NCBI GenBank assembly: GCA_016211105.1
Contig: JACQSX010000010.1
Location: 1 to 64,000 of the forward strand
DNA from: Acidobacteriota bacterium
GTDB lineage: Bacteria; Acidobacteriota; UBA6911; JACQSX01
Direction: 5' to 3'
DNA: 64,000 nucleotides
Made by a program: the position numbers and the translations under genes. The first letter of the stretch is position 1. The number at the start of each line of letters is the position of its first letter. Below are positions 41,512 to 50,624 of the stretch, in pieces. Under the pieces are notes generated by a model, which was not told where the DNA came from, ran no database searches, and saw only the letters and a program-made list of their open reading frames with translations.

Positions 41512-42629
41512 AGTATCCAGATAAGAATTTTTCAAGGGACAAGAACCTTGGTAATCCCTTGGCAAGCGATTTAGGTCATGTCTTAGCTCACACCACGGGA
41601 CTGTGGGAAGAACTGCGCGGGCAGCGCATTTTCATTACTGGCGGCACGGGCTTCTTCGGGTGCTGGCTGTTGGAGAGCTTCGCCTGGGCCAACGACAGGC
41701 TGGAACTTGACGCTTCTGCGCTGGTCCTGACCCGTAACCCTGATGCCTTTCGGCAAAGGGTGCCACACCTAGCCTCCCATCGAGCTGTTGAGTTTCTCAC
41801 AGGGGATGTGAGGACGTTTGATTTCCCGCCAGGGAATTTCTCGCATCTGATTCACGCAGCCACAGAATCCAGCGCCAGGCTGAATGAAGAGGATCCTCTA
41901 TTGATGTTCGACACGATCGTGCAGGGTACGCGCCGCACCCTGGAGTTTGCCCGGCGCTGTGGCGTCAAAAAGTTCTTGCTAACTAGCTCCGGAGCTGTGT
42001 ACGGTAAGCAACCGAGCAAGTTGACGCATATCCCTGAAGATTACCAGGGTGCTCCCGACCCTGCAGCTTCCCTTTCCGCGTATGGTGAAGGCAAGCGCGC
42101 TTCTGAGCTGCTCTGTGCGCTCTATGCCAAACAATATGGCGTGGAGACCAAAATTGCCCGGTGCTTTGCGTTTGTTGGGCCCTATTTGCCGCTACACATT
42201 CACTTTGCCATCGGTAACTTCATTTATGACGCGCTACTTGAAGGACCGATCCGCGTAAATAGCGATGGCACACCGTATCGGTCCTACCTGTATGCCGCCG
42301 ACCTTGTGATTTGGTTGTGGGCGATTTTGTTCACAGGGCAAACAAACCGTCCATACAATGTTGGCTCTGAGAGGGATGTGTCAATCGCAGATTTAGCACG
42401 AGCTGTGCGTAAGGCCCTCAACTGTATGTCAGAAATTCGGGTCGCGCGGCAGCCCAAAGAAGGCAAACTGGCCGAGCGGTACGTCCCTTCCACGCGGCGA
42501 GCACAGGCAGAGCTGGGCCTGAATCAAACGGTGGACCTAGCAGATGCGATCATGCGAACAGCCGCGTGGTACAGAGGGGCTAGAAAAGTGCCGATAGGGG
42601 TGAAATGTGCCAACTATATAGGACCATGA
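41496..42629 (+). CDS. NAD-dependent epimerase/dehydratase
   Basis: FITGGTGFFGCWLLESF, LLTSSGAVYGKQ, AYGEGKRASELL. Confidence 0.85.
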   Translation: MEDVVKYPDKNFSRDKNLGNPLASDLGHVLAHTTGLWEELRGQRIFITGGTGFFGCWLLESFAWANDRLELDASALVLTRNPDAFRQRVPHLASHRAVEFLTGDVRTFDFPPGNFSHLIHAATESSARLNEEDPLLMFDTIVQGTRRTLEFARRCGVKKFLLTSSGAVYGKQPSKLTHIPEDYQGAPDPAASLSAYGEGKRASELLCALYAKQYGVETKIARCFAFVGPYLPLHIHFAIGNFIYDALLEGPIRVNSDGTPYRSYLYAADLVIWLWAILFTGQTNRPYNVGSERDVSIADLARAVRKALNCMSEIRVARQPKEGKLAERYVPSTRRAQAELGLNQTVDLADAIMRTAAWYRGARKVPIGVKCANYIGP

Positions 42630-43819
42630 AAGTGTCTGTTCGCACCTGCCCAATTTGCGAAGCAACCGAGTGCGAGGTTCTTTGCAAGCAGACATTTGTC
42701 CTACTAGAAGGACATCCTTTATCGGATGGGTATGATGTAGTGTGCTGCGACCGTTGTCGTTTTGTCTATGCAGATACGACAATAAGCCAGTCTGACTGTG
42801 ATCTCTTTTACGCAAGGTTCTCAAAGTATGAAGATAATAAGACTGCGACGGGAGGGGGCGAGTCTAGCTGGGATGCTGAGCGCCTTCAAAAGACCGCGGC
42901 CTCTATTGTGGCGAAGCTGCCAAATAAGAGTGTACGCATTCTGGATATTGGCTGCGCCAACGGTGGGTTGCTCAAAGCCTTGAAAGACTTGGGTTACAGT
43001 CGTCTGTGTGGTTTAGACCCATCGCCTGTTTGTGTTGAGAACACTCAAAGATTTGGCATTGAGGCCTACCCAGGTTCTTTACTCTCCATAGCCGACAGGC
43101 TAGGGCAATTTGACTGTGTTATTCTTTCTCATGTACTGGAGCATGTACAAAGTGTGAAATCCGCCGTCTATGGAGTCGCTAAACTCACTCGTCCTGGTGG
43201 AATGGTATACGTGGAGGTCCCTGATGCTTCACGTTATGCGGATTTCGTAACGGCGCCATTTCAGGATTTCAACACTGAGCACATCAATCATTTCTCGCTA
43301 CAATGTTTGGCGAATCTGGCGCAATCGTGCGGATGGACAGTCCTATCGCAAGGGCAGAAGATCATCTATTCAGCCATCAATATGCCGTATCCCGCAATTT
43401 ATTCTTTCTGGGCACACAACCCGTCTTCGGCTAGTGACTTGCAGTTTGTAAAAGATGAGGAACTGTGCGGAAGGATCAAGATGTATATTGCGCAATCGCA
43501 GATAGAGATGGAGGCCATAGAGATACGTTTGGTGCACGCTCTTCAGCGGACGCCGGAAGTGATCGTCTGGGGAACTGGCCAGCTTGCGATGAAGTTGCTG
43601 GCCGAGACATCGCTCCGGCTGGCAAAAATCGTGGCGTTTGTCGATGGGAATCCAATTAATCAGGGTAAGAGGCTTCAGGGCATTCCTATTTTGGCTCCAG
43701 CGCAGGCAAAAGGGATGCAATTCCCGATTGTCGTCACTTCCATCCTCCATCAAGACGCGATAGTGGACGTGATCCGTAATCAACTGGATTTGCCTAACGA
43801 CATGATTCTCCTTCGATGA
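42605..43819 (+). CDS. Sugar C-methyltransferase-like SAM enzyme with N-terminal Cys-rich domain
   Basis: CPICEATECEVLCKQTF...VVCCDRCRFVYADTTIS; LDIGCANGGLLKALKDLGY; C-terminal IVWGTGQLAMKLLAE. Confidence 0.8.
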   Translation: MCQLYRTMKVSVRTCPICEATECEVLCKQTFVLLEGHPLSDGYDVVCCDRCRFVYADTTISQSDCDLFYARFSKYEDNKTATGGGESSWDAERLQKTAASIVAKLPNKSVRILDIGCANGGLLKALKDLGYSRLCGLDPSPVCVENTQRFGIEAYPGSLLSIADRLGQFDCVILSHVLEHVQSVKSAVYGVAKLTRPGGMVYVEVPDASRYADFVTAPFQDFNTEHINHFSLQCLANLAQSCGWTVLSQGQKIIYSAINMPYPAIYSFWAHNPSSASDLQFVKDEELCGRIKMYIAQSQIEMEAIEIRLVHALQRTPEVIVWGTGQLAMKLLAETSLRLAKIVAFVDGNPINQGKRLQGIPILAPAQAKGMQFPIVVTSILHQDAIVDVIRNQLDLPNDMILLR

Positions 43820-43966
43820 AGGTGAGGACGCTCTGTGACGACAAGCGACGGTCGATCATTCAGGTATTGGATTTTGTTGAGCAAGGTAATTGTCTCCTCC
43901 CATGGAGGCAACTGAAGTTCTGGAGCAAGTTTGCTGAGTGTCTAAATCGGCCCGTAATACGGAAGA

Positions 43967-44390
43967 ATGATAAAGCTGTCTGACTATATTGCCAAGCGGT
44001 TGGCGGATTTTGGCGTGCGTCACATTTTTATGGTCGCAGGCGGCGCCGCAATGCACTTGAACGACTCGTTCGGGAAGCAGGAACGTCTCCAGGTCATCTG
44101 TAACCACCACGAGCAGGCGTGTGCGATGGCCGCCGAGGGCTATGCCCGCGTGGCTGGGAAAATTGGCGTAATCAACGTGACCTCCGGGCCAGGAGGCATT
44201 AACGCCCTGAATGGCGTGTTTGGGGCTTGGACAGACTCTATACCCATGCTGGTTATCTCCGGGGAAGTCAAGAAGGAAACCTGCAAGGCTTTGCGCGATC
44301 TACGTGGTCTCCGTCAACTAGGTGACCAGGAAGTAGAGATTATCCCCATGGTCAAGGGGATCACCAAGTATGCCGTGCTCGTGGAGGAGT
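43967..44390 (+). pseudogene. N-terminal fragment of TPP-dependent (acetolactate synthase-like) enzyme
   Basis: MIKLSDYIAKRLADFGVRHIFMVAGGAAMHLNDSFG...HHEQACAMAAEGYAR...TSGPGG aligns to residues 5-145 of the intact 47244-49073 protein, then breaks. Confidence 0.85.
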
Positions 44391-44839
44391 TCACAAAGAC
44401 TACGCAACTTTGATTCGCGCTTTTAAGCACGTTGTCTCGACTCAGTCAATCAACTACCGACTTGTGATTGCTGGCCCCGTGGCTGAACCTCCGTACCATC
44501 GAAGTCTGGAATTGTTGCTGCGACAGGAGGGCATCGTTGATCGAGTCACTTTTTGGGGTGAACTGCCGTATAGCGCCATGCCGGGCTTGTATCGCAGTGC
44601 TGAGCTATTCGTGTTACCTTCATTGGTGGAAACCTTTGGCCATCCGCTTGTGGAAGCGATGGCCTCCGGTTTGCCCGTGATTACCACTGACCTCCCCGCA
44701 AGCCGCGAGATCTGTGGTGATGCCGCGCTGTATTTTCGGCCAGGGGATGAAGCAGAATTGGTTGACAAAATTCATCTGGTGCTCAAGGATACTGAAACGC
44801 GCGACGCGCCGCGTGCGGCTGGATTGGGACGAGCTTTAG
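44391..44839 (+). pseudogene. C-terminal fragment of a GT4/1 glycosyltransferase
   Basis: KDYATLIRAFKHVV...ELFVLPSLVETFGHPLVEAMASGLPVITTDLPASREICGDAALYF; both ends truncated. Confidence 0.85.
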
Positions 44840-45002
44840 TGCGTATTCCGGGCAAGTTGTCCACTGATTCCGGGGAAGTTGTCCACTGATTCCAATCGAA
44901 GTCGTCCACCCATTCCGACGCAAGTTGTCCAGTGATTCCGACGCGAAGTTGTCCACTTTTTGGGGCTGCCCGGAATGGTGGACAACTTCCCCGGAATACG
45001 CA
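44840..45002. mobile_element. End-only IS remnant (IS21-like multiple terminal repeats) bounded by inverted TGCGTATTCCGGG(C/G)AAGTTGTCCAC
   Basis: Left TGCGTATTCCGGGCAAGTTGTCCAC (44840-44864), right inverted GTGGACAACTTCCCCGGAATACGCA (44978-45002), with four further direct copies of AAGTTGTCCACTGATTCCG between; no ORF. Confidence 0.65.
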
Positions 45003-45493
45003 TCATTCAAGCGACGAAGACCTGGCTAATCCCTTGGCAAGCGATTTAGATCATGTCTTGGCTCACACTACGGGACTGTGGGAAGAACTGCGCGGGCAGC
45101 GCATTTTCATTACGGGTGGTACCGGGTTCATCGGGCTCTGGCTTTTGGAAAGCTTTACTTGGGCAAACGACAAGCTTGGGTTAAACTCCTCTGCATTGGT
45201 CCTCACGCGCAATCCTGATGGTTTCCGACATAAGGCTCCACATCTTGCATCTCGTTCGCCCATTCAGTTTTATGTCGGTGATGTCCGGTCTTTCGAATTC
45301 CCGGGAGGAACTTTTTCACACATCATTCACGCTGCCACAGAAGCCAGCGCCAAACTCAACAACGAAAATCCCCTACTGATGTTTGACACTATTGCGGAGG
45401 GAACTCGCGGTACCCTTGATTTTTCTCTGCGCTGCGGCGCAGAAAAATTCTTGTTGACCAGTTCCGGTGCTGTGTACGGCAGGCAGCCGTCCG

Positions 45494-46617
45494 CGGTCGT
45501 GTCCCGAATTTGATGGAAATTGAATGACAGGTGCTCCACGATTGGGTTTGCGAAAACTTCAATCAGTAAAAAGGGGCACCCATGAAGAACAAGCGTAAGA
45601 GTTACCGGCCGTTAGATCAAGCCCAATTAGAGGCGGTGTTTTCTCTCGGTCCCGAGCAGGTGCTGGAGATGAGTCTGATGGAGCTTTCTGGCCGTGGCGG
45701 AGAGATTCTTCTCAAGCAGGCCATCGCGACAGAAATCAGCGGCTATTTGGGAAGGGATTATTACCGGCATTCCGATTGGGCGAGCAAGGCGGGGTACCGA
45801 AACGGAGCACGCCCGACGGAAGTGGAGATGGGCAATGGAGTGATGCGCTACGAGCGACCGTTACTGACGGGGGCGGAAGATTTTCATTCCAAATTCCATG
45901 TAAGGAGATGCCGCAAGCCGCAAGAGTTTCGCCAAGCCGTGCAGGACCTGTTTGTCGAAGGGGTGTCCACGCGCAAAGTGAAGCGGGCGCTTAAGAGCCT
46001 GGTGGGAGAAAAGACCAAGCTGGGCCGAAGCACCGTTAGCCGGATCACGAAAGCGCTACGCCAGGAGTAGCGGTGTGTAAAACACAAAGTGGATAACGTG
46101 CTGGCGGCTGTTCCCAAAGAAAGACACGATGAAGTGCGCGCCGATCTGAATCTGATCTTTTATGGTGCCACTTCCCTGGAACAAGCCAAAGCTCATTTAG
46201 AAACTTTCCGAAAACAGTACAGCAAGATTTATCCTACGGCGGTGGAGTGCTTGATGCGCGACATTGATCAGGTGCTCATGTTCTATCTGTTGCCGGCGTT
46301 TCACTGGAAGCGGATCCGCACTTCCAATTGCCTGGAGCGAATGAATCAAGAGATCAAAAGAAGACTGCGGGTGATCGGGAGGCACCCGAGCGAGGAAGGA
46401 TGTTTGGCGCTCGTCTACAAGATCACGCAAAACTACTCGGACAGGCGCAAATTCAAGGTCGATGATCTCACCAACAAATTGTGGACACGCTTGAGAGAGG
46501 AAAAAGAGTCTATGTTGCGGCAAGTAAAAATCGAGGGGAAGGCTGCTTAACCCAAATGTGTCAAACCCAGCAGCAGAGCGCCTTTCAGACAATCTCCACT
46601 AACCACGGGACACTACC
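45494..46617 (+). mobile_element. IS256-family insertion sequence, internally deleted (1124 bp)
   Basis: Termini CGGTCGTGTCCCG / CGGGACACTACCG (inverted, 12/13); flanking 8-bp direct repeat GCCGTCCG at 45486-45493 and 46618-46625. Confidence 0.88.
45582..46550 (+). pseudogene. IS256-family (Mutator-like) transposase lacking the central catalytic region
   Basis: N-part MSLMELSGRGGEILLKQAIATEISGYLGRDYYRHS...STRKVKRAL and C-part VDNVLAAVPKERHDEVRADLNLIFY...RTSNCLERMNQEIKRRLRVIG are in the same frame, separated by one TAG at 46068. Confidence 0.88.
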
Positions 46618-47243
46618 GCCGTCCGAAATGACTCACGTACCTGAAGACTACCTGGGTGCGCCAGATCCCATGGATTTTCGCTCGGCTTACGGCGAACGGA
46701 AACGGGCTGCCGAATTATTGTGTGTCCTCTATGCAAAAGAGTCTGGATTACAAGCCAAGATTGCCCGTTATTTTGCTTTCGTCGGACCGTACTTACCTCT
46801 GGATGTCCATTTTGCCGTAGGGAATTTTATCCGTGATGGTATCTGTGCTGGGCCAGTCGAAATGAACGGCGATGCAAGGCCCTATCGCTCATACCTATAC
46901 GCAGCGGATCTAGCCATCTGGCTGTGGACCATTCTGTTTCGTGGCAATTCCTGTCGCCCGTACAATGTTGGCTCAGAAGAAGATATTACCATCAGTGCTC
47001 TAGCGAGGACCGTAGCGGGAGTCTTTGAGCCGAAAGTCGACGTTCACCGAGCAAAGCCCGCTCTCACAGGCAAGCCAGCCGAACGCTATGTTCCCCTGAC
47101 ACAAAAAGCGGCTTCTGAGCTGGAGCTACAGCAGCGAATTGCCTTACAAGAGGCGATTAGAAGAACAATTCAATGGTATTCTCGAGCTTCCACCAAGTGA
47201 AGCCGGGTAGTTCTGACTGGGAAATTTTGGACCCTTAGGGAAA

Positions 47244-49073
47244 ATGGCCAAGTTTATGAAGGTCAAAGTTAGCCAATACATCGCCAACAGGTTGGTGCAG
47301 GCAGGCATTCGTCACGTATTCATGGTCACGGGCGGCGTCGCCATGCACCTGAACGATTCTCTGGGAAAGCACCCCGGACTTGAGTATGTCTGCAACCACC
47401 ACGAACAGGCGTGCGCCATTGCCGCAGAGAGCTACGCGCGGCTGACGAGCCGGATGGCGGCCGTTTGTGTGACCAGCGGACCCGGCGGAACGAACGCTCT
47501 GACAGGAGTCCTGGGAGCGTGGTTTGACTCCGTTCCCATGATCGTGATTTCTGGCCAGGTGCGCTACGACACGACGGTGCGCAGTACCGGGATCGATCTG
47601 CGGCAGCTCGGCGACCAGGAATTCGACATCGTCAAATCGATTGCCAATATGACCAAGTACGCCGTCATGGTGACCGATCCGGCGGAAATACGCTACCACC
47701 TGGATCGCGCCCTTTATCTGGCCACCCACGGCCGTCCGGGCCCTTCCTGGATCGATGTTCCGGTGAATGTCCAGGGGGCGATGGTGGAGGAGAACGAAAT
47801 GCTCGCCTACGATGCCGCCGAAGACGCCGGCCATCTGCCGCTCCCGGTCAGCCGCCGGACAGTCGACGAGGTCCTTGAGCGGATCCGCCGAGCCCGCCGG
47901 CCGGTCCTGCTGGCCGGTTCCGGCATCCGCTCTTCCTGCGCGCACAAAGACTTTCTGAAGCTGATCGACCTTTTGAACGTCCCAGTCGTCACCGCCTGGA
48001 ATGCTCACGACTGCCTGCACGACGATCACCCGCTCTATTTCGGCCGGCCCGGTTCGATCGGAGAGCGCGCGGGCAATTTCATCGTCCAGAATTCTGATCT
48101 GCTCCTGGTGCTGGGATGCCGCCTTAACATCCGCCAGATCAGCTACAACTGGAAGGCCTTCGCCCGGTCAGCTTTCAAGATCGTCATCGACATCGACTCG
48201 GCCGAGCTCAAGAAGCCGACCGTCCAGATCGATCTGCCCATCCACGCCGACGTGGCCGATTTCATCCGCGCTAGCCTTGACCGGTTGTGCGGGAAGAGCC
48301 TGCCGCCCGGGCGCGAATGGCTAGACTGGTGCCGCGAGCGGCAGAAACGTTATCCGGTCGTGATGAAGGAATATTGGGATCGCGAAGACCTAGTCAATCC
48401 CTACTGCTTTGTGGAGGTGTTGTCGCAACACCTCCCAGAGGGGCAGATTACCGTGACGGGAGACGGAACGGCCTGCGTTTGCACATTTCAGGGCGCGCGC
48501 ATTAAGCCTGGACAGCGCCTCTATACCAACTCCGGGTGCGCCGCCATGGGTTATGACCTGCCAGCTGCCATCGGCTCCTGTATCGCCGCGGGAAGGCAAA
48601 AGGTGGTGTGTTTGGCCGGAGACGGAAGTCTTCAGTTCAACATTCAGGAATTGCAAACGGTCGTGCATTACCGGCTGCCTTTGAAAATTTTCGTCCTGAA
48701 TAACGACGGTTATCATTCCATTCGGCAGACGCAGCAGAACTTTTTCGGCACGCCGTATGTGGGCTGCGATGTGCGCAGCGGCATCAGCTTTCCTGATATG
48801 CAGCGCATTGCGGGCGCCTACGGCATTCCCTTCAACCGGTGCCGCAAACACGAGGAGCTCGACAACCGGATTGCCGAAGCTCTGGAGGGAGACTCCCCTT
48901 TCATCTGCGAAGTTATGCTTACCCCAGACCAGCCGTTTGCGCCGAAACTCTCATCGCGGCGCCTGCCCGACGGCAGAATCGTTTCAAAACCGCTCGAGGA
49001 CCTCTATCCCTTCTTGAGCCGGGAGGAATTCCGCGAAAACATGGTCATTCCACCCTTGGCTGAAGCTGAATAG
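47244..49073 (+). CDS. Thiamine-pyrophosphate-binding enzyme (acetolactate synthase/YerE-like)
   Basis: FMVTGGVAMHLNDSLG, NHHEQACAIAAESYAR, TSGPGGTNALTG, GDGSLQFNIQELQTVVHYRLPLKIFVLNNDGYHSI (TPP motif). Confidence 0.87.
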   Translation: MAKFMKVKVSQYIANRLVQAGIRHVFMVTGGVAMHLNDSLGKHPGLEYVCNHHEQACAIAAESYARLTSRMAAVCVTSGPGGTNALTGVLGAWFDSVPMIVISGQVRYDTTVRSTGIDLRQLGDQEFDIVKSIANMTKYAVMVTDPAEIRYHLDRALYLATHGRPGPSWIDVPVNVQGAMVEENEMLAYDAAEDAGHLPLPVSRRTVDEVLERIRRARRPVLLAGSGIRSSCAHKDFLKLIDLLNVPVVTAWNAHDCLHDDHPLYFGRPGSIGERAGNFIVQNSDLLLVLGCRLNIRQISYNWKAFARSAFKIVIDIDSAELKKPTVQIDLPIHADVADFIRASLDRLCGKSLPPGREWLDWCRERQKRYPVVMKEYWDREDLVNPYCFVEVLSQHLPEGQITVTGDGTACVCTFQGARIKPGQRLYTNSGCAAMGYDLPAAIGSCIAAGRQKVVCLAGDGSLQFNIQELQTVVHYRLPLKIFVLNNDGYHSIRQTQQNFFGTPYVGCDVRSGISFPDMQRIAGAYGIPFNRCRKHEELDNRIAEALEGDSPFICEVMLTPDQPFAPKLSSRRLPDGRIVSKPLEDLYPFLSREEFRENMVIPPLAEAE

Positions 49074-49100
49074 GAGCCTTTGCGAGGCACTTGCGGATTA

Positions 49101-49638
49101 TGAACAAAGGGGACAACAACCTTGACCGTATCGGAAGCTCGATCGTCTTCTGAAAAACCCTCGAGAGGGACTGCCCGAGGAGATTTTCCTCTTTGTGAGC
49201 CGCGTGACGCCGATGGTCCAGCACAGATCTGTTGATAAAAGACGCATCCGGAAAAACCCTTCTGACGTGGAGAGATGACGGCTTTTATAGCGCCGGCTGG
49301 CACATCCGTGGGGGGATCGTGAGATTCAAAGAAAAAATTGAGGAGCGAATCGTCCGGGTGGTATGCTCCGAACTGGGGGCTCAAGTGCAATTCGACCCAG
49401 TTCCTCTGGCGATCACCGAATTGATCCACCCGAAAAGAAGTGTGCGCGGTCATTTTATTTCTCTGCCGTTCCGATGCTGCCTGGCCACTGCGCCTGACGG
49501 AGCCATTCGCTACCGGGGCGGCCGAGGGCCGGCTTTTGGAAATGGCATGAAAGTTGTCCAAAAAACCTGATCAGTGTGCACGAAATCTACAGGGATTACA
49601 TCTATGCAAATCTTGACGTGCGCCTGAGAGGGAAGTGA
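49101..49638 (+). pseudogene. NUDIX hydrolase (GDP-mannose hydrolase-like) with frameshifts
   Basis: KLDRLLKNPREGLPEEIFLFVSRVTPMV / DLLIKDASGKTLLTWRDDGFYSAGWHIRGGIVRFKEKIEERIVRVVCSELGAQV / WHESCPKNLISVHEIYRDYI occur in three successive frames. Confidence 0.75.
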
Positions 49639-49736
49639 GAAGACTGTCAAGAATGGAAGGACAGGCTTCAATGAAGGACCGGCCGGGTGCGGTCCTGCCT
49701 TATAGTTAACATACCGATGAAAAATAGGGGGAAGCA

Positions 49737-50552
49737 ATGAACTTACTCGAAAAGAGAATGGTCGACACGCTCAAGGATTTAAAAGAGAACCACAGTGTGG
49801 TGGGTGTGAAGGCCGAGTTTGAAGCGGAAGGGACACGGCTGGAAGAGATGCTGCGGCTCAAGGAGGTCTGCATGAGAGCGGACCTGGGCCTGACGATTAA
49901 GATCGGCGGCTGCGAGGCCATTCGAGATATGTATGAATGTCGGGTCATCGGGATAGAGAGAGTTGTCGCCCCTATGGTCGAGAGCGCGTACGCATTGAAA
50001 AAATTTCTCGCCGCAACCCACTTGGCTTTCCCGGAAGACGAGCGCAAGGACATCTCGTTCGCAGTGAACATTGAGACAATTTCCGCCTGCCGCGCGTTTG
50101 AAGAGATGCTGGCTCTCAACCAAATTGCTTCGCTGGATGGAATCGTCATGGGGCGAGTCGACCTTACGGGTTCGATTAAGCTGGGGAGGGATGACATCAA
50201 TAGTCCCCAGGTTTTTGAGATCACCAAAGAGCTCTTCTCGAAGGCTAAGATTCGATCCATGGAGACCGCCATCGGTGGTGGCGTTTCGGCCCATTCACTC
50301 CCATTCTTTCGAGACCTCGGCCCCGCCTTGCTGGACAGGTATGAGACCCGGAAAGTGATTTTCAGTTGTCCCGGGGCACTGGTTGGCAACGCAGCAGGAG
50401 CGATCTTAAAAGCTGTGGGCTTTGAACTCCTCTGGCTCAAAAATAAGCGGGACTTCTACCGATTGATCGCGGCCGAGGATGAGCAGCGCATCGCCATGCT
50501 GGAGTCGCGTTATTCAGGGGCGATTGCCAAGGCTGGCGGCGCGTACGCGTGA
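49737..50552 (+). CDS. HpcH/HpaI aldolase/citrate lyase family protein
   Basis: VVGVKAEFEAEGTRLEEMLRLKEV, VAPMVESAYALKKFL, NIETISACRAFEEM, DGIVMGRVDLTGS. Confidence 0.75.
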   Translation: MNLLEKRMVDTLKDLKENHSVVGVKAEFEAEGTRLEEMLRLKEVCMRADLGLTIKIGGCEAIRDMYECRVIGIERVVAPMVESAYALKKFLAATHLAFPEDERKDISFAVNIETISACRAFEEMLALNQIASLDGIVMGRVDLTGSIKLGRDDINSPQVFEITKELFSKAKIRSMETAIGGGVSAHSLPFFRDLGPALLDRYETRKVIFSCPGALVGNAAGAILKAVGFELLWLKNKRDFYRLIAAEDEQRIAMLESRYSGAIAKAGGAYA

Positions 50553-50572
50553 GCGGCGGCCTGCAACTGGCG

Positions 50573-50597
50573 ATAAGCGCCAAACTTATCTCGATAG
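50573..50597 (+). pseudogene. 5' scrap of a GT2 gene
   Basis: AAGCGCCAAACTTATCTCGAT matches the start of the GT2 gene at 52933 (ATGAGCGCCAAACTTATCTCGATCGTT). Confidence 0.5.
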
Positions 50598-50624
50598 TCC
50601 TCAACCAGCGTGGCCCGGGTTTTA

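Larger units (their letters stand above)
45013..47200 (+). pseudogene. Duplicated NAD-dependent epimerase gene split by an IS element
   Basis: N-half (45013-45493) and C-half (46618-47200) align collinearly with the intact paralog 41496-42629. Confidence 0.88.

Noticed and set aside
44840-45002. CRISPR-like array (about 23-bp spaced repeats)
   Set aside because: Repeat periodicity has no unique spacers and an inverted end copy; better explained by IS terminal repeats.
49675-49696. Hairpin AGGACCG...CGGTCCT as terminator
   Set aside because: 7-bp stem without a following T-tract; not enough support.
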